DNA of 64,000 nt from Desulfatitalea sp. UBA4791. Its GTDB lineage: Bacteria; Desulfobacterota; Desulfobacteria; Desulfobacterales; Desulfosarcinaceae. Positions 44,168 through 53,235 of the stretch are shown here, one piece after another (position 1 is the first letter of the stretch; each line of letters opens with the position of its first letter). The notes under the pieces are model-generated. The model was not told the origin of the DNA. It saw only the letters and a list, made by a program, of their open reading frames with translations, and searched no databases. Location: the NCBI GenBank assembly GCA_002402905.1, contig DHGT01000035.1, positions 48,399 to 112,398 of the forward strand. The letters are read 5' to 3'. The translations under genes were made by a program, and so were the position numbers.

Positions 44168-44539
44168 TCAATCGCCCGTGCCATCGGAGGGTTTGAGGGC
44201 GGCGGCCAGGCGGTGGAATCTGGCGATGGCCTTTTCATCGATATCGACGCCCTCTTCGATGGCCATCTCCCTGAGGGTCGCCATGAGGGCCGGGATGTCG
44301 ATGGCCATGGGGCAGACGATGGCGCATACCCGACAGTGAATGCAGGGCCAGATATCCGGGCTCTCCAGAACCTCCAGCTCCAGATTGTATTGAACGAGGC
44401 GGATGATGCCATTGGGGCCATGGCGCATGGCTGTCGCGAAGGGGCATTGGGTGCTGCAATTGACGCATTGTGAACAACGTTTGAAATCGTCCCCGCAGCG
44501 TTGGGTCACACGATCGCAAAAAGTGGGTCGGTCGGCCAT
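44168..44539 (-). CDS. Double [4Fe-4S] protein, HdrC-like
   Basis: A 123-residue cytoplasmic electron-transfer protein with two cluster motifs: CSQCVNCSTQCP and CIHCRVCAIVCP. The spacing (C-x2-C-x2-C-x3-C-P in each) and MAIDIPALMATLREMA following the second match HdrC and related small subunits of heterodisulfide-reductase-like complexes. I start at MADRPTFC, preceded by AGGGAAACC; the upstream in-frame part is not conserved-looking. No hdrA or hdrB gene is adjacent, so its electron partners are unknown. Confidence 0.85.
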   Translation of the reverse strand: MADRPTFCDRVTQRCGDDFKRCSQCVNCSTQCPFATAMRHGPNGIIRLVQYNLELEVLESPDIWPCIHCRVCAIVCPMAIDIPALMATLREMAIEEGVDIDEKAIARFHRLAAALKPSDGTGD

Positions 44540-44630
44540 TGAACCAGGTTTCCCTATATGAAAGTTGCCGGCTAAAGTACCATGTCGGCGATTCAAGTCA
44601 AGCCTCTGGCAGCGATTCTTACTGGACGCC

Positions 44631-44915
44631 ATTCATTAGACCCGGCCCGGGTGAAGCAGGTGGCCGATGCCACACGCCAAGCGGTCAAGTGCCGGTAAAA
44701 TGCACGGCGGGCGGCCCAGAAACTCGCTGCGCTCAAACAGTCTGGGCCGCTTGTCCGCCGTTTGCATTCGACCGGCACTAAACCGCATGGCTCACGTGTC
44801 CCTGGCCACCTGCCCCACCCGGGCCTGCCGCACCCGTTGCCATGCGAATTTTTATTTCAAACAACACCTGGAAAAACATGCCCTTCAGGGTGAATTAAAT
44901 TCAGTTAGAATTACT
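44631..44915. repeat. Dispersed repeat family 2, copy B, with nested hairpin
   Basis: Its flanks match copy A (27861-27985): ATTCATTAGACCCGG ... GGCCGATGCC on the left and CATGCGAATTTTTATTTCAA ... AGGGTGAATTAAATTC on the right. Between them is a large structured insert. An outer inverted repeat (44644-44667 with 44802-44825, around GGCCCGGGTG/CACCCGGGCC) encloses an inner one (44681-44720 with 44741-44786), including GCGGCCCAGA at the loop side paired to TCTGGGCCGC. The loop is AACTCGCTGCGCTCAAACAG. No protein-coding gene lies between 44540 and 45090. Confidence 0.8.
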
Positions 44916-45090
44916 GAGTCCCCGGCAGGTGGCACCGCGGTCAGCGATCGGAGAAGCCCGGACGCAATTTAACTGGTGTCTGGCATCCCGATCAGTTATA
45001 AGCGTCCCTGTTTTTCCAAATCGATCTGGCGCCCAATAGAATGGGCCGGTAAATAGAATGGGCCGCCAAGTAGAATGAGCCAATAGACCG

Positions 45091-46050
45091 ATGCATACCG
45101 CGTTATTTTCCTGGCTGAAAGGAGCTGACTGGGCCGTGGGGGCAACCCTGGTGCTCTGGGGAATCCTGTTCCTTTTTTTCAAGGTGCGTGGCAAACGATT
45201 GCCTCATGTGGCATTCCCGGCCCAAGGAGAGCGGGTCGCATCGTTGGCAGGGTTGAGGGCACAGATCGAAAAGGGCCGGATGGGGGCGAAGATGGCCCTC
45301 GTAGCGGCCATGGGGACACCCCTGATATTCGCCGTTGCCTATGGGGTCTTTGTGTTCTTCCAGCCCACACCGCTGGCGGCGGAGGGTGTGGCCATGGCGG
45401 GCACCCTGGGGTTGATCATGTGGGGGTGCGCGGTCTCAAAGTGGCGGGCAACGGGCCGCGACCTGAGCCGGATCCACTGGGTCCATGATGCCAAGGTCAT
45501 GGTGGCCGATTATGTCTCCGAGTTGAAAGAACGCGGATTCATGATTTTTGACGATTGCCGCTTGGGTGACAGGGCGATCGATCACATTCTCGTCGGTCCC
45601 AAGGGGGTTTTCGTCGTGCAAACGGCCGTTGGGTTGAGCGCCTTTCAGGCCGACCTGAATACCCATGGCACGGTCACCTATGACGGGCGGGCACTTTTTT
45701 TCCCGGGCAAGGAAGATCACGAGACGGTCTCCCGGGCCTGCGAGGAGGCGGAAAAACTCTCCGAATGGCTCTCCGAGGCGCTGGATATTCCACTGGCCGC
45801 TCGGGCCATCGTCGCCCTACCCGGCTGGCAAATCAAGCGAACCTCGGCCGAAGGCATATCGGTCATCCACCCGGCGCAATTTGAAGCGCTATTTCAGTAT
45901 GTCCGGCCAAGGCCCCTGACGACGGGGGAGGCGGCCCTCATATCCGCACGGGTGGAGCAACTCTGCACCAGCCCCGGCGCTTCGGTTCTCACGACCGCAT
46001 CCAACGGATCCACGGTCGACCTGGGGGAGCGGGATGGATCTCCCGGTTAA
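45091..46050 (+). CDS. Membrane protein with NERD (nuclease-related) domain
   Basis: A 319-residue protein: N-terminal helix (AVGATLVLWGILFLFF), two more helices around residues 68-115, then a NERD domain (about 135-250; VSELKERGFMIFDDCRLGDRAIDHILVGPKGVFVVQTA, split by the usual D-H in the middle). In active NERD nucleases the strand after the glycine ends in E-x-K; here it reads VVQTAVG, so the acidic and lysine residues are replaced, which suggests loss of nuclease activity. The C-terminal tail is Ser/Thr-rich. It stands alone and no ribosome site is obvious. Confidence 0.72.
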   Translation: MHTALFSWLKGADWAVGATLVLWGILFLFFKVRGKRLPHVAFPAQGERVASLAGLRAQIEKGRMGAKMALVAAMGTPLIFAVAYGVFVFFQPTPLAAEGVAMAGTLGLIMWGCAVSKWRATGRDLSRIHWVHDAKVMVADYVSELKERGFMIFDDCRLGDRAIDHILVGPKGVFVVQTAVGLSAFQADLNTHGTVTYDGRALFFPGKEDHETVSRACEEAEKLSEWLSEALDIPLAARAIVALPGWQIKRTSAEGISVIHPAQFEALFQYVRPRPLTTGEAALISARVEQLCTSPGASVLTTASNGSTVDLGERDGSPG

Positions 46051-46085
46051 GCCGTCTTTCGCTCTGTCATGTTCAAATGGAGCGG

Positions 46086-46451
46086 TTATCTCCCCGGAAC
46101 GATGATGCGCGAGTCATCCCTTTTTTGTGCGGCCTGTTGCCGCTGTAACTCTTCGACCTGGGCCATGACTTCGTTCAACGCCATTTTCATGGCTTTTGGA
46201 AACTCTTCATATGCTTCTTTGAGGTTGTTGGCTTGCAGGCGCGCCTGAAGCGGCAGCGGTCCCTCGGGCGTCATCAATTGGGTGCTGGCGACGAAGATGG
46301 GGCTGCGGGTGTGGTCGTCACTGCCGTCGGGGTTGATGGGTGTCATGCGCCGGATGGCGGCCACTTTCAAATCGGTGATGGATTCTTCCCGGTAAAGGTT
46401 TCGGGTGTCGACTTTGAAATCAAGGTCGTTCGGATTGACGAAATCGCTCAT
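46086..46451 (-). CDS. Conserved hypothetical cytoplasmic protein
   Basis: A 121-residue protein without signal or membrane segments. FKVDTRNLYREESITDLKV, RRMTPINPDGSDDHTRSPIF and STQLMTPEGPLPLQARL suggest an all-beta N-terminal half; EAYEEFPKAMKMALNEVMAQ starts a C-terminal helix, and the protein ends DDSRIIVPGR. I recall similar short proteins ending IIVPGR in other Desulfobacterota and Geobacter, annotated only as hypothetical. A perfect AGGAGG stands before the ATG. Function unknown. Confidence 0.75.
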   Translation of the reverse strand: MSDFVNPNDLDFKVDTRNLYREESITDLKVAAIRRMTPINPDGSDDHTRSPIFVASTQLMTPEGPLPLQARLQANNLKEAYEEFPKAMKMALNEVMAQVEELQRQQAAQKRDDSRIIVPGR

Positions 46452-46524
46452 TGGCGGCCTCCTGGATTGTGTGTTTCATCCAACCTGCAATGAGCGCTAC
46501 CTCATCGCGTTAAGATTAAGTATG

Positions 46525-46649
46525 GACGGCGCCGTAAGAAGTCCAATATCTGCGTTGCGCTCATCCCGTGATCCTTGCGGCGTACGCCAAGTACGCCTCA
46601 GGACACGGAATTTCGCACGCCTTGATCTTGAACTTCTTACGACGCCGTC
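46525..46649. repeat. 125-bp dispersed palindromic repeat, copy 3
   Basis: The best preserved copy of the element at 8928-9052. Ends GACGGCGCCGTAAGAAGT and ACTTCTTACGACGCCGTC are inverted repeats. The centre holds a perfect hairpin GGCGTAC-GCCAA-GTACGCC flanked by CCGTGATCCT/AGGACACGG arms, so nearly the whole element can fold on itself. It lies between the hypothetical gene and the cold-shock gene and has no reading frame of its own. Confidence 0.9.
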
Positions 46650-46873
46650 CGCCAGGTACGTTTTAAGTTATGCACACCTATCCTCATGCCCCTGGAATTG
46701 TCAACACGAAACACTTCAAAACCCTTGACAACAACCGGCCATCGAATAAAATATTTCCAATCTTTTAAAGGCCTGCCGTCCATTCGAGGCCGGTTTTAAG
46801 CTGAAGGTGTGACATGCCGCGTGGCGACCTGAAGTTTGGGACCAAGAGAATTTTATGAAAGGAGGACGCCACT

Positions 46874-47074
46874 ATGGCCAACGGCACCGTTAAATGGTTT
46901 AACGAGAAAAAAGGCTACGGTTTCATTGAGCAGGAAGACGGACCCGATGTGTTCGTTCATCATTCGGGTATCATCGCCAAAGGTTTTCGGACACTCCATG
47001 AAGGCGATCGTGTGACCTTTACCGTGGAGCAGGGTCAAAAGGGACCGTCTGCGGTCAATGTGACCCTGGTTTAA
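46874..47074 (+). CDS. Cold-shock protein, CspA family
   Basis: A 66-residue single-stranded nucleic-acid-binding protein. RNP1 is KGYGFIEQ and RNP2 is VFVHHS, with the initial MANGTVKWFNEKK. It acts as an RNA chaperone or transcription antiterminator. AAAGGAGG precedes the ATG. An AT-rich promoter region and a leader of up to ~130 bases lie upstream; long leaders are often temperature-responsive in csp genes. A terminator follows at 47099. Confidence 0.95.
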   Translation: MANGTVKWFNEKKGYGFIEQEDGPDVFVHHSGIIAKGFRTLHEGDRVTFTVEQGQKGPSAVNVTLV

Positions 47075-47098
47075 CCTTTCCCGACACCGATTGAAAAA

Positions 47099-47133
47099 GG
47101 GGCATCCGCCGAGCGCGCCTGCCCCCTCTATTG
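47099..47133 (+). terminator. Terminator after cold-shock gene
   Basis: GGGGCA (47099-47104) pairs with TGCCCC (47120-47125); the 15-base loop is GC-rich and the hairpin is followed by CTCTATTGTTTC. The T-tract is interrupted, so it is moderately convincing. It also lies just past the 3' end of the convergent nfo gene. Confidence 0.6.
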
Positions 47134-47185
47134 TTTCATATTTTCGATGGTTCACGGCAGGGATCATCAGAGCGCAGACATTGCT

Positions 47186-48037
47186 TCAGGCCCCACCTTC
47201 GGCAAAACCCTTCAACAATTTGATTTCATCTGGCCACAGGGCGTCGTTCGGTGTCTCCAGGATCAGGGGAATTCCGTCGAAACGGTCGTCCTGCAGGATC
47301 CTGCGGAAGGTTTCCACGCCCAATGTGCCCTTGCCGATACTTTCGTGTCGGTCCACGCGGCTGGTGAGGTCTTTCTTGGAATCGTTCAAATGCATGCCCT
47401 TGAGATAAGAAAAACCGACGATGCGGTCGAATTTTTCAAAGGTATCCGCGTAACCCGCCTCGCTTTTGATATCATACCCTGAGGCGTAAGCATGGCAGGT
47501 GTCCAGGCACACCCCCACCCGTGATTGATCTTCGATACGGCCGAGGATCTCGGCCAGGTGTTCGAAGCGAAAGCCCACATTGGTGCCCTGGCCGGCGGTA
47601 TTCTCGATGACTGCCACGACATGGCGAGTGCCCTCGATGGCCAGGTTGATCGATTCGGCGATGCGCGCGAGACATTCCGATTCGCTGATCTTGTTCAAAT
47701 GGCTGCCGGGATGAAAGTTCAGGTAGATCAATCCCAACTGTTCACAGCGCTGGAACTCGTCCATAAAGGCCTTGCGGGATTTCTCCAATCCCTCTTCCTC
47801 CGGGTGGCCCAAATTGATCAGGTAGCTGTCGTGGGGCAATATCCGCTCGGGTGTGTAACCGAATTCACTGCAGTTGCGTTGAAATGCATCGATGCTCTTC
47901 GGGTCCAGGGGTTTGGCATGCCACTGGCGTTGGTTTTTGGTAAAAAGGGCGAATGCGGTGGCCCCGATCGCATGGGCATTGAGGGGGGCGTTTTCCACAC
48001 CGCCGCTGGTGCTGACGTGAGCGCCGATGAATTTCAT
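47186..48037 (-). CDS. nfo: Deoxyribonuclease IV (endonuclease IV)
   Basis: A 283-residue AP endonuclease of base-excision repair with a TIM-barrel and three zinc ions. Zinc ligands are visible in LPHDSYLINLG, NFHPGSHLNKI, ENTAGQGTNVGF, CLDTCHAYASGYD, KGMHLNDSKK, VDRHESIGKGTLG and LILETPN. The N-terminus MKFIGAHVSTSGG is standard. It lies 9 bp after the MFS gene stop on the same strand. Confidence 0.96.
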   Translation of the reverse strand: MKFIGAHVSTSGGVENAPLNAHAIGATAFALFTKNQRQWHAKPLDPKSIDAFQRNCSEFGYTPERILPHDSYLINLGHPEEEGLEKSRKAFMDEFQRCEQLGLIYLNFHPGSHLNKISESECLARIAESINLAIEGTRHVVAVIENTAGQGTNVGFRFEHLAEILGRIEDQSRVGVCLDTCHAYASGYDIKSEAGYADTFEKFDRIVGFSYLKGMHLNDSKKDLTSRVDRHESIGKGTLGVETFRRILQDDRFDGIPLILETPNDALWPDEIKLLKGFAEGGA

Positions 48038-48046
48038 GATGGACTC

Positions 48047-49441
48047 CTATTCTGTTCCCGGCACCTGCTTTCGCAAGGCGCCGCGCGAAAATGAAAAGTA
48101 GATCCCTGGGATGCAAATCAACAAAAATACCAGGAAAATCAGCTGGGTGCTTTCGATGAAAAGCGGGTAATTGTCGGGTCCGATTGGCGCTCTGCCGATG
48201 AAGTGTGCCAGCACGACCGCAGCGGTGGCCATGCTGCCCATTTGGCCCAGCAGGCGCATGGTGGCCACTGTACCCGAGGCAATGCCATAGTGATGCGGGG
48301 CCACGGATCCCATGATGGCGCTCATATTGGGTGAAGAGAAAAGGGCGAAGCCGAAGCCGAGCAACACGAGATCGCAGATAATATAGATGATGTGCGTATC
48401 CCGATTCAGAGGGATCAATCCAGCCAGTCCGATGGCAGTGATCAGCATACCCAGAGTGGCGATCCATCGGGGTTCGATGCGGTCGGCCAGCCGGCCGGCC
48501 AGCGGCGAGAACAACGCCATCACGACGGGTTGCGCCACCAGTACGATGCCGGCGTTTTGGGAAGAGAGGCCCTTGATGTACTGCAAAAAGAGGCTGAGCA
48601 GGAAGGTGACGCCATATGTGGCCGCGTAGTTGATCAAGGCCGCCAGGCTGGAGAGGGCGAAGGTTCGATTATATTGAAAAAGAGCGATATCGAAGATCGG
48701 ATCGGCGGCTCTTTTTTCGCGCCATACGAACAATCCGATGCCCGCCACACCCAGTGCAACCAAGGCCCAGGCGCCCGGGGCCGGCAAGCCGATGGCACCA
48801 TAGATCAGGGCACAGATGGCCATGGCATAAAGCAAGCTGCCGATCAGGTCGAATGGCAGGTTGCGCCTTTCGGCCCATTCCCTTTTGAGAAAATGCAGGG
48901 TGACCCAAATCGATGCGCTCCCCAGGGGCAGCATCAGCAGGAAAATGCTTCGCCATCCCACGTGTTGGCTCAAAATTCCCCCGGCAAACGGCCCCAGGGA
49001 GAGGCCGATATAGACGGCCGCCACATAGATGCCGATGGCCCGGCCGCGCCGTTCGGGTGCAAAAACGGCGCTCAGTATGGCCATGCCGGTGGTGATGAAC
49101 ATGGCAGCCCCGAACCCTTGGACGATGCGCATGCCGATCAACCAGGCGACCGTGGGGACCCAGGCGATGAGGGTGGACGAAATGGTGTAGAAAACCAGGC
49201 CGGCGGTGAAGATCTTCCGCCGCCCATAGCGGTCCGCCACCTTGCCGATGGGCACCAGCAGGACGGCGGTGGCCAGCAGATAGGCGGTCGGAATCCAGCT
49301 CAATGCTACAGCGTCCACATCGAATTCGGCCTGGATCGCCGGCAGGGCCACGTTGACGGCCGATAGCATGAACGGCGCCATGAACGAGGTCAAGGTGGCC
49401 ACGAACAGGGCCGAGCGTTCTTCGGGACTGCTGTCAGGCAT
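48047..49441 (-). CDS. MFS transporter, DHA2 (EmrB/QacA) family
   Basis: A 464-residue inner-membrane exporter with 14 predicted helices. Early motif: FMAPFMLSAVNVALPAIQ, then LSWIPTAYLLATAVLLVPIG and GKVADRYGRRKIF (motif A). The RIVQGFGAAMF and GPFAGGILSQHVGWRSIF stretches are the DHA2 motifs for proton-coupled drug export. It could export a drug, a lipid or a metabolite. It is upstream of nfo and downstream of glnS on the same strand. Confidence 0.92.
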   Translation of the reverse strand: MPDSSPEERSALFVATLTSFMAPFMLSAVNVALPAIQAEFDVDAVALSWIPTAYLLATAVLLVPIGKVADRYGRRKIFTAGLVFYTISSTLIAWVPTVAWLIGMRIVQGFGAAMFITTGMAILSAVFAPERRGRAIGIYVAAVYIGLSLGPFAGGILSQHVGWRSIFLLMLPLGSASIWVTLHFLKREWAERRNLPFDLIGSLLYAMAICALIYGAIGLPAPGAWALVALGVAGIGLFVWREKRAADPIFDIALFQYNRTFALSSLAALINYAATYGVTFLLSLFLQYIKGLSSQNAGIVLVAQPVVMALFSPLAGRLADRIEPRWIATLGMLITAIGLAGLIPLNRDTHIIYIICDLVLLGFGFALFSSPNMSAIMGSVAPHHYGIASGTVATMRLLGQMGSMATAAVVLAHFIGRAPIGPDNYPLFIESTQLIFLVFLLICIPGIYFSFSRGALRKQVPGTE

Positions 49442-49470
49442 GGTTGGCTCTCTGTTCCGCCGCCAGGTCT

Positions 49471-51165
49471 CTATTTGTTGCCGGCGATTTTTGCCCAGGC
49501 GTCCCGCAAGGTCACCGTGCGGTTGAAGACCAGGTGGTCGCGGGACGACAACTTGCTGTCGGCGCAGAAGTACCCGAGTCGTTCGAACTGGTAGATCGCG
49601 CCGGGTTTGGCTTCGGCCAATTCCGGTTCGAGCCGGCAGTCGTCCAGCACGTCCAGTGAATCGGGGTTGAGGAAGTCGATGAAAGTCTTGCCCTCCTCGC
49701 GTTCATCCGGATCCGGTTTGACAAAGAGCCGGTCGTAGAGATTTACCTGTCCCGGCACGGCGTGCTCGGCCGAAACCCAGTGCAACGTCGCCTTGACCTT
49801 GCGGCCGTCGGGGGCGTCGCCGCCGCGGGTAGCCGGATCGTAGGTGCAGCGCAGTTCGATCACCTCGCCGCTGTGGGGATCCTTGATCACTTGCGTGCAG
49901 GTAATGAAGTAGGCATAGCGCAAGCGTACCTCCCGGCCGGGCGCCAGACGGAAGTACTTCTTGGGCGGATCCTCCAGGAAGTCTTCCCGCTCGATATAGA
50001 GCGTCCGGGAGAAAGGGACCTGGCGGGTGCCCATGGCCGCATCCTCCGGATTGTTGACGGCCGTTAGCATTTCCGCCTGCCCTTCCGGGTAGTTTTCGAT
50101 GGTCACCTTGAGGGGGCGCAACACCGCCATCATGCGCGGTGCCCGGCGGTTCAGGTCTTCACGGATCGTGTGTTCGAGCAGGGCCATATCCACGATGCTG
50201 TTGGCCTTGGCCACGCCGATGCGCTCGCAGAAGGTGCGAATGCTTTCGGGGGTGTAGCCCCTGCGGCGGATGCCTGAAATGGTGGGCATGCGCGGATCGT
50301 CCCAGCCGCTCACGCGGCCCTCCTGGACCAATTGGATCAGTTTGCGCTTGCTCAACACGGTGTAGGTCAGATTCAGCCGGGCGAATTCGTATTGGCGCGG
50401 CCGGCAGGGCATGGCCAGCTGATCCAGCACCCAGTCGTAAAGGGCCCGGTTGTTTTCGAACTCCAGGGTGCAGATCGAGTGGGTGATGCACTCGATGGCG
50501 TCGGAGAGGCAGTGGGTGAAGTCGTACATGGGATAGATGCACCACCGGTCGCCGGTGCGGTGATGGGCGGCCTTACGGATACGGTACAGGGTGGGGTCGC
50601 GCATGAGCATGTTGGGATGGGCCATGTCGATCTTGGCCCGCAACACATGCCGGCCGTCCTCGAACTCGCCGTTGCGCATGCGTTGGAAAAGGTCGAGGTT
50701 TTCCTCGACCGACCGGTTGCGATACGGGCTGTCTTTGCCCGGTTCGGTCAGGGTGCCCCGATATTGGCGGATCTCATCGGCGCTCAAACTGTCCACATAG
50801 GCTTTGCCGTCCTTGATCAGGCGGACGGCCAGGTCGTACAGCCGGTCAAAATAGTCCGAAGCGTAGTGCGCCCCATCGTGCCACTCAAACCCCAGCCAGT
50901 GCACATCCTCTTTGATGGCATCGACATATTCAACCTCCTCCTTGGTGGGATTGGTATCGTCAAAGCGCAGATTGCACGTGCCGTTGTAGGTTTGCGCCAG
51001 GCCGAAGTTCAGACATATGGACTTGGCGTGGCCGATGTGCAAGTAGCCGTTGGGCTCCGGCGGAAAGCGGGTGGCCACCCGGCCGTCATTTTTGCCGGTT
51101 TTCAAGTCCTCTTCGATAATGGTTTGAATGAAGTTGGAAGGAGCTTTGGATTCTGTATCGGCCAT
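49471..51165 (-). CDS. glnS: Glutamine--tRNA ligase
   Basis: A 564-residue class I synthetase charging tRNA-Gln. HIGH motif is PNGYLHIGHAKSICLNFGLA, and the KMSKS equivalent is VLSKRKLIQLV. The anticodon-binding beta-barrels are present (CTYDPATRGGDAPDGRKV, LFVKPDPDEREEGKTFIDFL). I start at MADTESKAP, after GGGAGA. GlnRS has a patchy distribution outside Gammaproteobacteria; its presence here implies direct charging rather than only GatCAB. It is the last ordinary chromosomal gene before the restriction island. Confidence 0.96.
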   Translation of the reverse strand: MADTESKAPSNFIQTIIEEDLKTGKNDGRVATRFPPEPNGYLHIGHAKSICLNFGLAQTYNGTCNLRFDDTNPTKEEVEYVDAIKEDVHWLGFEWHDGAHYASDYFDRLYDLAVRLIKDGKAYVDSLSADEIRQYRGTLTEPGKDSPYRNRSVEENLDLFQRMRNGEFEDGRHVLRAKIDMAHPNMLMRDPTLYRIRKAAHHRTGDRWCIYPMYDFTHCLSDAIECITHSICTLEFENNRALYDWVLDQLAMPCRPRQYEFARLNLTYTVLSKRKLIQLVQEGRVSGWDDPRMPTISGIRRRGYTPESIRTFCERIGVAKANSIVDMALLEHTIREDLNRRAPRMMAVLRPLKVTIENYPEGQAEMLTAVNNPEDAAMGTRQVPFSRTLYIEREDFLEDPPKKYFRLAPGREVRLRYAYFITCTQVIKDPHSGEVIELRCTYDPATRGGDAPDGRKVKATLHWVSAEHAVPGQVNLYDRLFVKPDPDEREEGKTFIDFLNPDSLDVLDDCRLEPELAEAKPGAIYQFERLGYFCADSKLSSRDHLVFNRTVTLRDAWAKIAGNK

Positions 51166-51277
51166 ATCGGCATTCTCCCAGGCCCGCCTGACGGGCTTTG
51201 AATAATGGTGTTGCCTACCATATGACATTAAGGTGGTTTTGTCGATTTTAGCCTCGATGCCGCGCCTTTAAAAGAAA

Positions 51278-51310
51278 AAAGGAGCGCCCGTTGCCTTTGA
51301 GCGCTCCTTT
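51278..51310 (-). terminator. Rho-independent terminator on minus strand
   Basis: A perfect 10-bp stem, AAAGGAGCGC/GCGCTCCTTT, with a 13-base loop. Read on the minus strand it is followed by a U-rich tail (TTTCTTTT), so it stops transcription from the restriction island before glnS. On the plus strand a weaker T-rich tail also follows. Confidence 0.85.
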
Positions 51311-51321
51311 ATGTTTTGACT

Positions 51322-51359
51322 TTTTACACATTTTGGTCGGTTTTGGAAGCTTTTTCACA
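51322..51359. repeat. 38-bp direct repeat, left boundary of island
   Basis: 36 of 38 bases match 58444-58481 in the same orientation; the core is GTTTTGGAAGCTTTTTCACA. On the minus strand both copies read CEKASKTDQNV followed by stop, and the two mismatches fall at third codon positions. The pair encloses the whole restriction-modification region and may be att sites or duplicated ends of integrase genes. Confidence 0.72.
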
Positions 51360-51401
51360 GCGATCCCAACTGAATGCTATCCTGCCTGGGCATTTCCCGG
51401 G

Positions 51402-51628
51402 TCAGGAAATCAATCCCACGGGCAGGTCAGCTTTATACAAAACTATTTGCCTATAGATCAGCAGATTATTGGGGAGCGGGGTCTTACCAGTGGTTTTGCG
51501 TTTCCTGCCGTTGATACGGAGAGTGCCGGAGTCCCGATTCCAGTCAATTTGATTTTCTCGGCCGTCGACTTCATAATTCAGGCGATAGTCGCGAGCTCGG
51601 TCTTTTCACGGTCAAATTTCAGGCGCAT
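51402..51628 (-). pseudogene. Possible decayed small gene behind hsdS
   Basis: On the minus strand, MRLKFDREKTE is followed in another frame by DYRLNYEVDGRENQIDWNRD and GTLRINGRKRKTTGKTPLPN, ending VGLIS and a stop. Composition is protein-like but the frame shifts once and no family is recognised. It fills the gap between the terminator and hsdS. It may be the remnant of another island gene. Confidence 0.3.
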
Positions 51629-51645
51629 GGTGCCACCTAATGGGT

Positions 51646-51665
51646 TTCACGCGAAGGCGCGAAGG
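51646..51665. repeat. Mini-repeat, copy 1 (downstream of hsdS)
   Basis: TTCACGCGAAGGCGCGAAGG. The same unit occurs at 52537-52564 in the same orientation and at 53217-53235 inverted, both inside hsdS. Runs of CACGCGAAGGCGCGAAG-type units are known as short dispersed repeats in various bacteria. Confidence 0.75.
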
Positions 51666-52536
51666 ATTTGTGTTGTATTCATAATGTTTGCCTTACACTT
51701 TCGCCATTAGGGCGTCGAGCAAAGCGGTCTGTTTGCTGGTGGTGGCGTTGGTTTGCTTTTCCAGTTCGTCACATAGGGCCATGAGTTGGTCTATTTTGGC
51801 GACGATACGGTGTTGCTCGGGGAGTGGGGGGATGGGGACGGGGCAGCTTCGCAGTTGTGTCTTATTAATTGAAGCAAGATTTGTTGTCTGCTTTGATGCG
51901 CCCGCAAAATAGATTCTGGCAATAGGCGAGTTTAAGTATTTTTCAAGCCACACTTCATTTTGTTCATGAAAAAATTTGCGAGCTCTAAATATATGATTCT
52001 GATGCACACACAGCGAAATCTCTTCCCGCCAGATGCAGGCCCGTCCAACCTTATCCCAGTCACCACCTTCCGTTATCAAAAGATCACCAAACCTAAGACT
52101 ATATTTATCAACTTCATTATCGGCTATTTCAATTTTTTTAATTTCATCAAGATCAAGGAATCCGCGTTGGACATTAGCTACTCGAAGGTAGGGAATGGAA
52201 ATGACATTTTTCCCGGCCAGATTGCGTCCTTTGGCTACACCGCTGCCAATATCTACCACATTCTCAAATTGTACCCATTCCCACCCCTCTGGTAGCTCAT
52301 AAGGTTCCTCCTCCGGCTTGATTCCCGGCAGTGGTTTGGGCTGATTGATTTTGCCTGCCTTCACCAATCGCTTTTTTTCGGCCTCAATCTCCTTCAGCAG
52401 CTTGATAGCGGGCAGATCATTGGGGTCCTGGGGGACGAGTTTGCCCATGACGGCGAGTTGGAGGATGGCCTTGCGCAGTTCGGTGATGTTTTCTTTGACG
52501 GTGTAGAGATCCTCGAAATGGGAAAACAGGAATTGG

Positions 52537-52564
52537 CTCACGCGAAGGCGCGAAGACGCGAAGG
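52537..52564. repeat. Mini-repeat, copy 2 (inside hsdS, in frame)
   Basis: CTCACGCGAAGGCGCGAAG followed by ACGCGAAGG, an extended copy of the unit at 51646. It lies in the linker between the first recognition domain and the central helix of HsdS and adds about nine residues without a frameshift. Confidence 0.78.
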
Positions 52565-53216
52565 AAGCGGAGGCGGCCTCGTCCAGCAATTGCTGGATGG
52601 CGGCGGTGTGGACGGAAAGCCGCAGATGTTCCCTCTCAGTGCGCAGCTTTTCCAGATCGTCACAACGGGCCATCAGCTCATCAATTTTGGCGACGATTCG
52701 GTTTTGTTCTGGTAGAGGGGGAAGCGGGTGGATGCTCATCACTGCATCCTCAGTGCCGAGGCGCGGCATTTTTACTCCATACATCAAAGAATTTACGTGG
52801 GCTAAAAAGGCTGGGCGTTTTAATAGCCACTTCAGAAATTCAGGTAATATGCATGTAAAAGGCGCGATTGGTACTATCTCTGTCGTACATACACCATCAT
52901 CATCTGCGACTACCACCTTATCCAAATAGGGGCGCAGCTTTCCATAGAGCACATCGCCCTTACTAAAGCTTGATTTTGTAGACTTTGATTGTCGCTCTGA
53001 AAACTTTGCCCTATGCAGAACCCGCGACGTTTCCTTTTCAATATCTTCAAGGTCAAGTACCCATGTGTCAGGCGCAATCATGTCACCTGCAATTTTTTTT
53101 CTGCCATTGTAATCAGTAATTCCTCCGAGCCGCACCCACCTCCACCCCTCCGGCAGTTCATAAGGCACTTCCTCCGGCTTGATGGTGGGCAATTCTTTAA
53201 TCTTCGCACTTTTCCC

Positions 53217-53235
53217 CTTCGCGCCTTCGCGTGAG
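53217..53235. repeat. Mini-repeat, copy 3 (inside hsdS, frameshifting)
   Basis: Complement of CTCACGCGAAGGCGCGAAG, inserted right after the EAEKKRL helix of HsdS. The reading frame breaks here. It is inverted relative to copies 1 and 2. Confidence 0.78.
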
